Shown here: piece after piece, positions 19,712-28,052 of the stretch
Layout of the letters: each line of letters opens with the position of its first letter
How positions within the stretch are numbered: the first letter of the stretch is position 1
Assembly: GCA_021791335.1 (NCBI GenBank)
Contig: JAJYWS010000026.1
Span: 1 to 48,244, forward strand
Reading direction: 5' to 3'
From: Thermoplasmata archaeon
GTDB lineage: Archaea; Thermoplasmatota; Thermoplasmata; Lutacidiplasmatales; UBA184
DNA: 48,244 nt
The notes under the pieces: generated by a model
Told to the model about the DNA's origin: nothing
What the model saw: only the letters and a program-made list of their open reading frames with translations
Database searches by the model: none
Program-made: the position numbers and the translations under genes

Positions 19712-19782
19712 GGAGCCGCCCGTCCTCCGTACACTCGGTCGTTCGGCGATGCCGCTCATGAGGACGCCTCTCCATCCAAACC

Positions 19783-19788
19783 GTTATG
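19783..19788 (+). promoter_or_regulatory. Possible TATA box for the lipid-synthesis run
   Basis: The sequence gttatg, preceded by an A-rich patch (ccaaacc), is centred about 27 nt before the ATG at 19813. That favours this ATG over the one at 19786, which lies within the box itself. The box match is poor. Confidence 0.35.
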
Positions 19789-19812
19789 CGAGCCGGCCTC
19801 CCACCCCGGCGC

Positions 19813-20661
19813 ATGAACCGCTGGCTTCGGCTGGCCCGGATCCCTAACGTTGCGGTCTCCGTGGTGGGTACCGTGGTCGGAGGCTGGGCCGCCCGGGGAG
19901 TGGGCTTCCAGTTGACCGGCCCGGAGTATCTCTATCTCCTACTGGCGGCCGCCTCGACGGGCCTCGTGACCGCGGGCGGCAATGCGCTCAACGACCTGCT
20001 CGACCGGGAGGGGGACCGGGCGAACCACCCCGACCGGCCGCTGGTGACCGGGGAGATCGGGGCGGCCTCCGCGCGAGGCTTTGTGATCGCGACGTTGGTC
20101 GTCGGGATCGCGGTGGTCATCCCCGTGATGCGGGCGGCCCCGGGGGTCGGCGTTCTGCTCGCCCTCGCCCTCGCGGCGGTCCTGAGCTATGAGTTCTGGT
20201 TCAAGGCGGTCGGCTTCCTCGGCAACCTGGAGGTCGCCTTCCTGACCGGCCTGGTCTTCCTCTACGGCGCGGCCAGCGTCGGCCCGGTCGGACCGGTGGC
20301 GGCGCTCGCCGGCATGGCGTTTCTGGCCACCCTCAGCCGGGAGGTGATCAAGGACATGGAGGACATGGAAGGCGACGTGGGGCGATCGACCCTGCCCCGG
20401 CGCTACGGGTTGGGCGTCTCCAGCTGGGTCGCCCGCGGCGCCATCGCGGGGGCCATCGCCCTGAGCGCCGTTCCGTTCTGGGGGCTCGTGCGCTGGGGCT
20501 CCCCCGCCGGGATTATGTACCTCGCGCTGGTCCTCGCTGCCGATGCCGTCTTTGTGGTCTCCGTCGCCGGCCTGCCCCGCCGCCTCCATGGGTGCCAGAC
20601 CGTGAGCAAGCTGGCCATGGCGATCGCCCTGCTGGCCTTCCTCGCGTTGGCGTTCCGGTAG
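19813..20661 (+). CDS. UbiA-family prenyltransferase, probable digeranylgeranylglyceryl phosphate synthase
   Basis: This 282-residue membrane protein belongs to the UbiA prenyltransferase family. The first Asp-rich motif is N60-D61-LLD-REGD, continuing 'RANHPDRPLVTG', and the second is KDMEDMEGD near residue 190; these bind Mg and the prenyl diphosphate. About eight or nine hydrophobic helices are visible. The next gene encodes GGGP synthase, which makes this enzyme's acceptor, so the likely reaction is transfer of the second geranylgeranyl group to form DGGGP, an archaeal ether-lipid precursor. Other UbiA enzymes (menaquinone or heme) are less likely in this context. The start at 19813 gives the usual family N-terminus (RLARIPN). 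Confidence 0.87.
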   Translation: MNRWLRLARIPNVAVSVVGTVVGGWAARGVGFQLTGPEYLYLLLAAASTGLVTAGGNALNDLLDREGDRANHPDRPLVTGEIGAASARGFVIATLVVGIAVVIPVMRAAPGVGVLLALALAAVLSYEFWFKAVGFLGNLEVAFLTGLVFLYGAASVGPVGPVAALAGMAFLATLSREVIKDMEDMEGDVGRSTLPRRYGLGVSSWVARGAIAGAIALSAVPFWGLVRWGSPAGIMYLALVLAADAVFVVSVAGLPRRLHGCQTVSKLAMAIALLAFLALAFR

Positions 20662-20670
20662 GTCGGGCAG

Positions 20671-21423
20671 ATGGTCGGTGCCGTCGAGCGTCAACTCCAG
20701 GTCCTCCTGACGGGGGGGCCCTTGCATTTCACCCTCATCGATCCCGAGAAGTCCCCCGGTCCCCGGGCGGCCGCGATCGCCCGGGCGGCAGCGGGGGCCG
20801 GAAGCCATGCGATCCTGCTGGGGGGATCGACCGGCATCTCCCCGGAGGGGATGGGGGCGGCGGCCCGCGAGATCCGGGCCGCGGTCCCGCTCCCGACGAT
20901 CATCTTCCCGGAGGGCCCGGGCTCACTGACCGGCGAAGCCCACGCGGTCCTCTTCATGAGCATGCTCAATTCCCGGAACCTCGGGCTGGTCATTCGGACC
21001 CACGCCCGGGCGGCTCCGGTCGTCCGACAGCTGGGGCTCGAGGCGATCCCGATGGGCTACCTCGTCATTGCCCCGGGGATGCGGGTCGGCGAGGTGGGCG
21101 AGGCCGATCTCGTCGGCCGAGAGGAGGTCGAACGGGCGCAGGGTTTTGCCCTCGCCGCGGAAATGCTGGGGATGCGGTTCGTCTATCTGGAAGCGGGTTC
21201 CGGAGCGCCGGCGCCGGTGCCCGCGCCGATGGTCCGGGCCGTCCGTTCGGTGCTCTCGATCCCCCTGGTCGTGGGGGGAGGGATCCGCAGCGGTGCGGAG
21301 GCGGCCCAGTTGCTTTCCGCCGGGGCGCAGATCCTGGTCACCGGTACCATTACCGAGGAGGAGGGAGTCGGCTCGGGCTTCCGGTCGATTCTCGCGGAGG
21401 TCCAACGTGCCCGCCGAGGGTAA
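20671..21423 (+). CDS. Geranylgeranylglyceryl phosphate synthase
   Basis: This 250-residue TIM-barrel protein belongs to the GGGP synthase/PcrB family. Characteristic stretches are 'HFTLIDPEKSP' near the start, 'AILLGGSTGIS', 'IIFPEGPGSL', 'FMSMLNSRN', 'AIPMGYLVIAPG', 'VYLEAGSGAPAPV' and the phosphate-binding 'VVGGGIRS..EA..L..AGA.ILVTGT'. It catalyses the first ether bond of archaeal lipids, from sn-glycerol-1-phosphate and geranylgeranyl diphosphate. It follows DGGGP synthase by 9 bp and overlaps the next start, so it belongs to the same operon. Confidence 0.95.
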   Translation: MVGAVERQLQVLLTGGPLHFTLIDPEKSPGPRAAAIARAAAGAGSHAILLGGSTGISPEGMGAAAREIRAAVPLPTIIFPEGPGSLTGEAHAVLFMSMLNSRNLGLVIRTHARAAPVVRQLGLEAIPMGYLVIAPGMRVGEVGEADLVGREEVERAQGFALAAEMLGMRFVYLEAGSGAPAPVPAPMVRAVRSVLSIPLVVGGGIRSGAEAAQLLSAGAQILVTGTITEEEGVGSGFRSILAEVQRARRG

Positions 21424-23257
21424 GATCCCCCCGGACCCTGTGGGCTCTCCCCGGAGCCCCCATCTTCCTCGATCGGTCCGCAGCCACTTCATGTTCCGGG
21501 CCCCGCCCCCCTGGGCGACGGCCCTACTGCTGATCCCGGTGAGCCTCCTCTTGGCGGGTCTGGTCTGGTGGCCCGGGGGGGGGTGGATCGAGCTAGCGGA
21601 GGGTTTTCTCTGGGTCTTCTTCGCCCCCGCCCTCATCGCCACGCTGCTCACCACCCCCATCGCCTCGGCCCTAGGGGGCCGGCTCGAGTGGCGCCGGGCC
21701 GCCCTCCTCGCCCTCTCGGTGCTCCTGCTCGAGCTCCCCCTCGCGGCCGTCGCCCGGCTCGCCTTCGACGGGTTCCCGCAGTACCTCCCCGCCCTCGCGA
21801 TGCTGCCGCTGTTTCTTCAGGGACCGGCCACCTGGTTCCGGCACATGACCCTCTTCGGGGTTTCCCGGGCCAGCCACCCGGCATCGATCCTCCCCACGCT
21901 GATCCAGCCGGCCCTGGCCGTTGTCGGGGTGCTCGCGATGTACGGCGTCAGCCCCGCCCTTCTCCTCGCCGGCGTCGTCTTTGTCCTGTTGGGGTTCCTG
22001 TGTTCGGCCCTGCTGCTCCGGGCGGCCGATCGTCCCCTGCAGCGGGAGTTCCACACCTCGGGGGTGGCGCTGATCCGGCCGATGCTCGATCATGTCAACG
22101 GCCGGGACCCTTCGGCGACCCGGGAGCTGGAGGCGTTCTTTTCCCGGTTCTCGATCCCCGCCAACCTGTCGGTCCGGCTCCTGACCTTTCCGGGGCCGGA
22201 CCGGGTCCGGGCCTCGATCGCCCTCCCCACCGTCCATCCGGGGCCCTTCGCCTCGCTCGGGGCGAGCGACCTGCCGCGCAAGGTGGCGGATCGGTTGGGA
22301 CCGGCGGCCGGCACGGTCTTCGTGCCCCACACCCCGTGCGATCACGATCTCGACCTCCCGAGCCGGGCGGAGATGGACCGGGTGTCCGACGCCTGCCGGG
22401 AGCTGCTCGAGGGTCTCGGCCCCGTCGGCCCGGTCGAACCCGTGCGGGCGAGCCCGCTCGTCTCCCCGTACGCCGGAAGCCTCGCCCGGGCCCAGCTGCT
22501 CGGCGATACGGCGTTGGTCCTGGTCACGCAGGCGCCCGAACCGACCGACGACATTGCCTTTTCGGTGGCCGATCGGGCGGTCCGTGAGGCCTCCGGCCGG
22601 ACCGGCCTCTCCGTGGCCCTGATCGATGCCCACAACTCCTACATCAAGGACCAGGGGGACATCAGCTACGGGACCCCGACCGCGGAGCGGTTGATCCGGG
22701 ATGTCGCTGCGGCGGTCGAGGCCGCCCGGACGGCCGCACAGCTCTCCCCGCTCGAAATCGGGACCTCGGCCCGCACCCACTACCGGATCGGAGCCGACGG
22801 CATCGGCCCCCTCGGGATTCGGGTGCTGGCGATCCGCACGGCCGGGTCGACGTCGGCCTACGTGCTCATCGACGGCAACAACCTTCTGGTCGGTCTCCGG
22901 GATCCGATCGTTCGTGCCCTGGAGACTCTGGTGGACCACGCCGAAGTGCTCACGACCGACAACCACGTCGTCCACGAGGTGGATGGGGGGATCAACCCCG
23001 TCGGCGAGCGGGCGCCGCTCGAGCGGTTGACCCGGGAATCGACGGAGCTGCTGCGGGAGGCGATCCGGGACCTGACCCCGGTCGGGGTGCGCAGTGCCTG
23101 CCGGGAGCTCCCCTCGGTGCCGGTCCTCGTCCCGTCGTTTACCGCCCGGCTCCTCACGTCCCTCAGCGACACGATGGCGATCTTCTCGAATGCCCTCCTC
23201 TCGACCCTTTTCCTCCTCCTGGCCGTCTCGACGGCCGTGCTGCTGGTGAAACCATGA
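21407..23257 (+). CDS. DUF2070-family membrane protein
   Basis: The N-terminal ~190 residues hold six or seven hydrophobic helices, and the ~400-residue soluble C-terminal part has the DUF2070 signatures 'TVHPGPF.SLGASDLP', 'FVPHTPCDHDLDLP' and 'LIDAHNSYIKD', plus a final membrane helix (LLSTLFLLLAVSTAVLLV). The His/Asp-rich blocks look like a metal or phosphate site, but no activity is established for the family. The GTG at 21407 is preferred because a GGAGG lies 6 nt upstream, overlapping the GGGP synthase end by 17 bp; the ATG at 21491 would lose 28 residues. Its place between GGGP synthase and CarS suggests a membrane or lipid-related role. Confidence 0.82.
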   Translation: MPAEGKIPPDPVGSPRSPHLPRSVRSHFMFRAPPPWATALLLIPVSLLLAGLVWWPGGGWIELAEGFLWVFFAPALIATLLTTPIASALGGRLEWRRAALLALSVLLLELPLAAVARLAFDGFPQYLPALAMLPLFLQGPATWFRHMTLFGVSRASHPASILPTLIQPALAVVGVLAMYGVSPALLLAGVVFVLLGFLCSALLLRAADRPLQREFHTSGVALIRPMLDHVNGRDPSATRELEAFFSRFSIPANLSVRLLTFPGPDRVRASIALPTVHPGPFASLGASDLPRKVADRLGPAAGTVFVPHTPCDHDLDLPSRAEMDRVSDACRELLEGLGPVGPVEPVRASPLVSPYAGSLARAQLLGDTALVLVTQAPEPTDDIAFSVADRAVREASGRTGLSVALIDAHNSYIKDQGDISYGTPTAERLIRDVAAAVEAARTAAQLSPLEIGTSARTHYRIGADGIGPLGIRVLAIRTAGSTSAYVLIDGNNLLVGLRDPIVRALETLVDHAEVLTTDNHVVHEVDGGINPVGERAPLERLTRESTELLREAIRDLTPVGVRSACRELPSVPVLVPSFTARLLTSLSDTMAIFSNALLSTLFLLLAVSTAVLLVKP

Positions 23258-24903
23258 GGCGATCCGCCCCCGAGAGTCCCCCTGCGCCGATCACCCTCCC
23301 CGAAGCCGATGCGCGGCTGGGCGGACCGACGGCCCGCGAGTGGCTGACCGAATTGGTCGCGGCCCAGCCGACCAACCTCGAGGATCCGGCCCATGGTCGC
23401 TGGGAGAAACCGAACTACCGGGAGGCGGCCCGCCTCATCGAGGCGAAGGCGCGCTCCCTCGGCCTCTCCGTACGCCGGTACGACCCGAGTGTCGAGGCGG
23501 CCGATCCCACCCCCTTCCGGGGGATCCCCCGGCCGAACCTGATCCTGGATCTGGACCGTTCGGCCCCGCGAACCCTGCTCATCCTGACCCACTTCGACGT
23601 GGTGCCGGTGCCGGCGGAGCAGCGGGATCGCTGGAAGAGCCCTCCGAACACCCTGACGTTCCGGCCGGACGGACGCTTCTACGGGAGGGGGTCAAACGAT
23701 GATCTGGGCAGCGGGGTCGTCGCGACCCTGATCGCCCTTCAGCGGCTCCGTGAGCGGCCCGAACTCGGGTGGAACATCCGGACGATCGTCGCCTGCGACG
23801 AAGAGACCGGCGGCGAGGGGGGGATCGAAGCGCTCAAGGAGCATGACCTCGAGCTGGCGCCGGACGATCCCGGCCGGTTCCTGAGGGCCGACGCGGCCCT
23901 CATCCCCGACGGGAGCCCCGAGGTCACCGCCGGCTCCTCCGGCCTGGCGTTCCTGAGCGGGGAGTGGCCCTCCGCGGCGCCGCTCACGTCGATCGTCGGG
24001 TTCGGTCGGTGCCTGATCGAACTCCATGAGTTCGTCCGTCAGTGGAAGTCGGTCTACGCCTCGCCCGACTGGCCGGATCACGGGGCCCCGGAACCGGTGC
24101 TGACCGGGCGGGCCACGCTGACCCAGTGGGATGTTGAAATGCTCCCGGCCCCGGAGGTCCGGCCGCTCCGGCTGCGCCGGGCGCATGCCGAGACCGACGC
24201 CGGAAACCAGATCCCCGGTCGCGTGACCCTGCTCTTCGAGGCCACCGAAGAGGGCCGCGCGTGGGTGGCGGCGGAAATCGATCGTCGCCGGGGAACGGCC
24301 CACCCGTTGGAGTTCGCCCGGACCAGCGCCCTCAGGATCCCGGCCGACGCTCTCGCCCTGCAGGTGGTCGGCCGCGCCGCCCATGGAGGCTACCCGCACC
24401 GGGGGGCCAACCCGGTACCGGCGGCGCTCGACCTCCTCTCGGATGCGATGGCGGCCGGCGTCCTTGACCCTCAGGCCACGGGCACGGCGACCTCCACGAT
24501 CGACCTCCGTCTGGTGCCCGAGATGGAGCTCGAAGCGGGACTTTCGGCGGCCCTGGGCCATCTGGCCCCCCAGATCCGGGCCCGATTCCCCGGAGCCCGG
24601 GTCACCGCCCCTGCGAATCGGTCCCGGTCGGGCTACGCCTTGGCCCCCGGGCATCCCCTCCTGCTTCGGCTCGGGCCGATCATGAGGGAGACCCTCGGCG
24701 CCCAGGGGGTCGTCGGGGAGTACGGCGGTACCGACGCCAGCGCGCTCCGGGGCCTGCGGACCCCCGCCGGCGAACCCCTGCCCGCGGTCGTCTTTGGGTC
24801 GATGGACCGGGACGCCCATATCCACGACGCCGAGGAGAGCGTCGACCCCCGTCGGCTCGCCGGGGTCATCGAGACGATCGTGCGGTTTGTGACCGACGTG
24901 TGA
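23254..24903 (+). CDS. M20-family metallopeptidase/deacylase
   Basis: This protein of 549 residues starts at an ATG overlapping DUF2070 by 4 bp. The dinuclear-zinc site of the M20/ArgE/DapE family is visible in order: LTHFDVVP (His, Asp), GRGSNDDLGSG (bridging Asp), DEETGGEGG (catalytic and metal Glu), ALIPDG (Asp), and near the end DRDAHIHDAEE (His). The dimerisation lid lies in the middle ('QVVGRAAHGGYPHRGANPV'). It is longer than DapE (~375 residues) because of an insertion at ~230-330. The substrate could be an N-acyl amino acid or a dipeptide and cannot be told from the sequence. It is predicted to be cytoplasmic. Confidence 0.85.
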   Translation: MRRSAPESPPAPITLPEADARLGGPTAREWLTELVAAQPTNLEDPAHGRWEKPNYREAARLIEAKARSLGLSVRRYDPSVEAADPTPFRGIPRPNLILDLDRSAPRTLLILTHFDVVPVPAEQRDRWKSPPNTLTFRPDGRFYGRGSNDDLGSGVVATLIALQRLRERPELGWNIRTIVACDEETGGEGGIEALKEHDLELAPDDPGRFLRADAALIPDGSPEVTAGSSGLAFLSGEWPSAAPLTSIVGFGRCLIELHEFVRQWKSVYASPDWPDHGAPEPVLTGRATLTQWDVEMLPAPEVRPLRLRRAHAETDAGNQIPGRVTLLFEATEEGRAWVAAEIDRRRGTAHPLEFARTSALRIPADALALQVVGRAAHGGYPHRGANPVPAALDLLSDAMAAGVLDPQATGTATSTIDLRLVPEMELEAGLSAALGHLAPQIRARFPGARVTAPANRSRSGYALAPGHPLLLRLGPIMRETLGAQGVVGEYGGTDASALRGLRTPAGEPLPAVVFGSMDRDAHIHDAEESVDPRRLAGVIETIVRFVTDV

Positions 24904-25497
24904 ATGGGGGCCGGGATGGGAATCCCCGCACCGTGGAACTCCCTCGCCGCCGTGATCTGGGTCCTCCTCCCGGCCCTGATCGCGAACGCCCTCGCGACCC
25001 TTCCGCGCGGGCGCGGACCGCCGATGGACTTCGGCCGGAGCTGGCCCGGGGACGGCCGGAGGATCCTCGGCAGCTCGAAGAGCTGGTCCGGCTTTTTTTT
25101 CGGGTCACTCGCGGCCGCTCCGTTCGGCCTCCTTGAGGCCGAACTGATCCTCCTGGCGCCGCCCTCGCTCCAGCTCGTCCCGAGCCTCGGGTCGAGTCTG
25201 GAGGCGGCGCTGCCCTTGGTCCTGATGGTGAGCTTCGGCGCGATGATCGGGGACGCGCTGGGCTCGTTCTGCAAGCGGCGTCTGGGCCGTCCGAGCGGGG
25301 CCCGCACGCTGCTCCTGGACCAGCTGCCGTTCGTGCTCCTCCCGATCGCCTTAGGGCTCCTCTTCTATCCGACCCTCTTCGGGAGCGTCTTTGGAAGCCT
25401 GACGGCGATCTTATGGCTCCTCGTGCTCACCCTCGGGCTGCACGCAGGCTTCAACTGGATCGGATTCAAGGTCGGTCTCAAGAAGGTACCATGGTAG
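24904..25497 (+). CDS. carS: CDP-archaeol synthase
   Basis: This 197-residue integral membrane protein begins directly after the preceding stop codon. Family features are 'LLPALIANALA' in the first helix, 'MDFGRSW.GDGRRILGSSKSWSGFF', 'GDALGSFCKRRLG', 'LLLDQLPFVLLP' and the C-terminus 'FKVGLKKVPW', all typical of CarS. The enzyme activates unsaturated archaetidic acid with CTP, giving CDP-archaeol, the precursor of archaeal phospholipid head groups. With GGGP and DGGGP synthases upstream, three consecutive core-lipid steps are present in this operon. An in-frame ATG at 24916 is an alternative start. Confidence 0.93.
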   Translation: MGAGMGIPAPWNSLAAVIWVLLPALIANALATLPRGRGPPMDFGRSWPGDGRRILGSSKSWSGFFFGSLAAAPFGLLEAELILLAPPSLQLVPSLGSSLEAALPLVLMVSFGAMIGDALGSFCKRRLGRPSGARTLLLDQLPFVLLPIALGLLFYPTLFGSVFGSLTAILWLLVLTLGLHAGFNWIGFKVGLKKVPW

Positions 25498-26039
25498 ACG
25501 CCGCCTCCCCCCCCAGCCCCGAAGCGATCGCCCGGACCCTGCTCGATTCGGGGTCGGTCCGGTTCGGGCAATTCACGCTCGCGTCGGGGCAGACCTCCGA
25601 TGTCTACGTGGACGTGAAACGGGCCTGGACGGTGCCCGCCCGGCTCCGCCTGCTGGCCGAGGCGTTGGCCGACCGGGTCGGGATCGCCGACCGGCTGGCC
25701 GGGATGGAGCTCGGCGCGGTGCCCCTGGTCGTCGCGACCGCGCTTCGCACCGGACATCCGTTCGTCGTCATTCGAAAGGCCTCGAAGGAGCACGGCACCC
25801 GGCAACGCTTTGAAGGAGAGATCCGGCCCGGCGAGCGTCTCCTGCTGATCGAGGATGTGGCCACCACGGGCGGAAGCTCGCTCGAGTCGATTGCGGTCCT
25901 CCGGGGCCAGGGCGCGATCGTCGACCGGGCGCTGGTCGTCGTCGACCGGGAGAGCGGCGCCGTCGACCGCCTCGCCGCGGTGGGCGTCCGTCTCGAAGCC
26001 TTGGTCACCCTGTCCTCCCTGAGGGGCCGCCAGCCGTGA
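25491..26039 (+). CDS. pyrE: Orotate phosphoribosyltransferase
   Basis: This 182-residue protein of the type I phosphoribosyltransferase fold makes OMP from orotate and PRPP. The N-terminus has the orotate-side 'GSVRFGQFTLASGQTSDVYVD', the middle has 'VVIRKASKEHGT', and the PRPP loop is 'LLLIEDVATTGGSSLES' at about residues 118-134. The ATG at 25491 overlaps carS by 7 bp, and the stop overlaps the next gene's GTG. Confidence 0.95.
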   Translation: MVDAASPPSPEAIARTLLDSGSVRFGQFTLASGQTSDVYVDVKRAWTVPARLRLLAEALADRVGIADRLAGMELGAVPLVVATALRTGHPFVVIRKASKEHGTRQRFEGEIRPGERLLLIEDVATTGGSSLESIAVLRGQGAIVDRALVVVDRESGAVDRLAAVGVRLEALVTLSSLRGRQP

Positions 26040-27100
26040 CCGGCCGCTTGCGTTCTGACGGCACCGCCGAGTGGAGCGATCCCGCCGAGGCCTCCACCCT
26101 CTATGCCCGGGGCTACTTCGGCACCCTGCAGCCGGGCGGCGGACTCCGCCTGGACCGCTACGAGACCGCGTACCTGACCGAGATGGGTCGGGCCGAGGTC
26201 CAGGGGCCGAGGGCACCGGCGACTCCCTGGCCGGAGGTGTTCCGCCGGGCCGCCCGGGCCGAACCGGGGTTCGGGGTCCGCTACCTGGTCTACCGGGACC
26301 TCCGGCAGCGCGGCTATGTGGTCCGCTCGTCGCCTCCGCCCATCGCATTTGCGGTCCTGCCGCGAGGAGGGACCCTGCACAAGACGCCGGCCCGATACTG
26401 GGTGGACGCCCTGAGCGAACGGAGTCCGTTCGACCTGGGCCATCTCCTCGGGTTGACCGACCGGGCCCAGGCGACCAAGAAGAGCCTCCTCCTCGGCGTG
26501 GTCGACGAGGAGTCGGATCTGACCTACTACCGGTTGAAGCTGAGCCAGCCGACCGGTGCGCTGACCGCTGCGCCGCTCGACACCGTCGCCACGGGCTGGC
26601 TCTCGGAGGATCGGGTCCTGCTCTTCGACCCCGGCCCGGTGGCCAGCCTCGGACGGAATCTCGCCTACGGTTCCCAGGTCGGGGCCCGCCTCGAGCTGAG
26701 CCTCCTCGAGGCCGCCTACCTGCAGGAGACCGGCCAGTTGGTCCTGCGGGATGCCCGCAGCGGGCGGGCGATCCCCCGGGCCCAGTTCGACCGGCGGGCC
26801 GCTCGGCTCGACCGACGGTTCAACGAACGGCTCGCCACCTACCGGCACCTTCGGGGGCGCCGGCTGGTCGTGAAGACGGGGTTCAAGTACGGGGCCCACT
26901 TCCGCGCCTATCCCCGGAACCCGGAGCAGGTCCACGCCCGCTACCTGGTCCAGGCGGTTCCGATGCACCATGTCGCCGCCTGGTCGGAGATCGCCGGAGC
27001 GGTCCGGGTGGCGCAGGGGGTCCGCAAGGAGTTTCTCCTGGCGGCGGTGGACTCCAATGCCCCACCCCGGTTCCTGGCGATCGAGCGGATCCGCCCGTAG
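26036..27100 (+). CDS. endA: tRNA-splicing endonuclease, fused two-unit (alpha2-type)
   Basis: This 354-residue protein is twice the size of a single EndA subunit and contains two copies of the unit. The C-terminal copy has the catalytic triad: Tyr292 in KYGAHFRAY, His300 in VHARYLV and Lys331 in VRKEFLL; the His-Lys spacing of 31 matches the M. jannaschii enzyme. The N-terminal copy (GFGVRYLVYRDLRQRGY, then TPARYWVD) lacks the triad and would be structural. This is the alpha2 form known from Archaeoglobus and some Euryarchaeota, cutting bulge-helix-bulge introns from pre-tRNA. The GTG start overlaps pyrE by 4 bp (GTGA). Confidence 0.92.
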   Translation: MTGRLRSDGTAEWSDPAEASTLYARGYFGTLQPGGGLRLDRYETAYLTEMGRAEVQGPRAPATPWPEVFRRAARAEPGFGVRYLVYRDLRQRGYVVRSSPPPIAFAVLPRGGTLHKTPARYWVDALSERSPFDLGHLLGLTDRAQATKKSLLLGVVDEESDLTYYRLKLSQPTGALTAAPLDTVATGWLSEDRVLLFDPGPVASLGRNLAYGSQVGARLELSLLEAAYLQETGQLVLRDARSGRAIPRAQFDRRAARLDRRFNERLATYRHLRGRRLVVKTGFKYGAHFRAYPRNPEQVHARYLVQAVPMHHVAAWSEIAGAVRVAQGVRKEFLLAAVDSNAPPRFLAIERIRP

Positions 27101-27132
27101 GTGGAGCCCCGGCGAGTCGCGCCGAACGGCGC

Positions 27133-27939
27133 CTAATCGGCCCGGCGCCGTGAGCGCCGGGCGACGGGCGCGGGGCGCTTGGGCGACGGTCCTTCGGGCT
27201 CGGACTCGAGCGTGCGGAGGTGTTGGAGCAGCGCATCGTGCTTGCGTTCATCCGCTTCCATGCTCTCCCAGAGGAGGCGCATCACCCCCCCGAGTTCAGC
27301 GCCGAGCCCCGCGCCGGAGGCCGCCTCCGCCCGGTGTTCCCGGGCGATCATCCGGTCGACCTCCTCCCGTCGGACTCCGGAGGGGGCGGTCCGGCTGATC
27401 CCCCGGGCCAGCTGGCTTTCGATCGAGGCGGCGATCTCGGCGTGGCGGAGGCTGTCGGAGGCGATCTGGCGGAAGACGGCCCGGGTGAGCTCGTCCCGCG
27501 ACTTCTGGGCGAGCCACATGCAGTCGGCCACGGCCCGCTGCTCCGCCCGGATCCGGGCCCGCAGCCGCTGGCGGAGGAGGCGCTCCCGGGGGCGGTCCAA
27601 CGCCCGCTCGACCGGTGCCGAACCCCGCTCCTCCAGCGCCGCGCACTTGAGCGCCGCCTCAAGGATGATCGCGGAGGCGGCCCGGGTCGGCTCCGAGCTC
27701 ATCGAAAGCTCCTGGGCGGCCTGCCGGATCAGCCGCTCCTCCTCGGGGCGGCGGGGCCGGTCGCTCAGTTCGACCTTCATCCGGTGGCCGGACAGATACT
27801 GTGAGATCGCCGAGGGGGCGATGCCCAGTCGGGCCGCCGCCCGCCGGGAGGAAAAGCGGAACCCCTCGACCAGCTCCCGCGCGACCAGGGCCTGGATCCG
27901 ATGGACCCAGAGGATGGGAGGCCGGGACGTCGGGGGCAT
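27133..27939 (-). CDS. HTH regulator fused to a ferritin-like helical domain
   Basis: Of 268 residues, 12-52 form an XRE-like helix-turn-helix (ALVARELVE...RRAAARLGIAPSAISQYLSG), as in archaeal COG2522-type regulators. A helical linker follows, and residues ~125-245 look like a four-helix bundle with ferritin-like spacing of acidic and histidine residues: E133 (RAEQ), D162-H166-E168 (DSLRHAE), E201-H202 (REHRAE) and E231-H234 (EADERKH). The second-helix ligand is not a canonical ExxH, so iron binding is uncertain. It starts opposite the ZIP transporter gene with a 113-bp shared promoter region, so it probably controls metal uptake. The basic C-terminal tail is likely disordered. Confidence 0.72.
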   Translation of the reverse strand: MPPTSRPPILWVHRIQALVARELVEGFRFSSRRAAARLGIAPSAISQYLSGHRMKVELSDRPRRPEEERLIRQAAQELSMSSEPTRAASAIILEAALKCAALEERGSAPVERALDRPRERLLRQRLRARIRAEQRAVADCMWLAQKSRDELTRAVFRQIASDSLRHAEIAASIESQLARGISRTAPSGVRREEVDRMIAREHRAEAASGAGLGAELGGVMRLLWESMEADERKHDALLQHLRTLESEPEGPSPKRPAPVARRSRRRAD

Positions 27940-27964
27940 CGGTAAGACGGAAGGGGCCCCTTGG

Positions 27965-27970
27965 GATAAA
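27965..27970 (-). promoter_or_regulatory. TATA box of the HTH/ferritin-like gene
   Basis: Minus-strand tttatc is centred ~28 nt before the ATG at 27939. It fits the leaderless pattern and lies back to back with the ZIP promoter. Confidence 0.5.
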
Positions 27971-28020
27971 GGGATTGTTCACAACGTGACGAAGAACACA
28001 GCCACGGTCACGGCCGGTCA

Positions 28021-28028
28021 TTTAAATA
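28021..28028 (+). promoter_or_regulatory. TATA box of the ZIP transporter gene
   Basis: Plus-strand tttaaata, a strong archaeal TATA match in GC-rich sequence, is centred ~28 nt before the ATG at 28053. An operator for the divergent HTH protein would be expected between the two boxes (27971-28020), where acaacgtgac and cacggtcacggccgg give no clear long palindrome. Confidence 0.65.
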
Positions 28029-28052
28029 CTGATCTGGGGTGCAAACCCCCGC

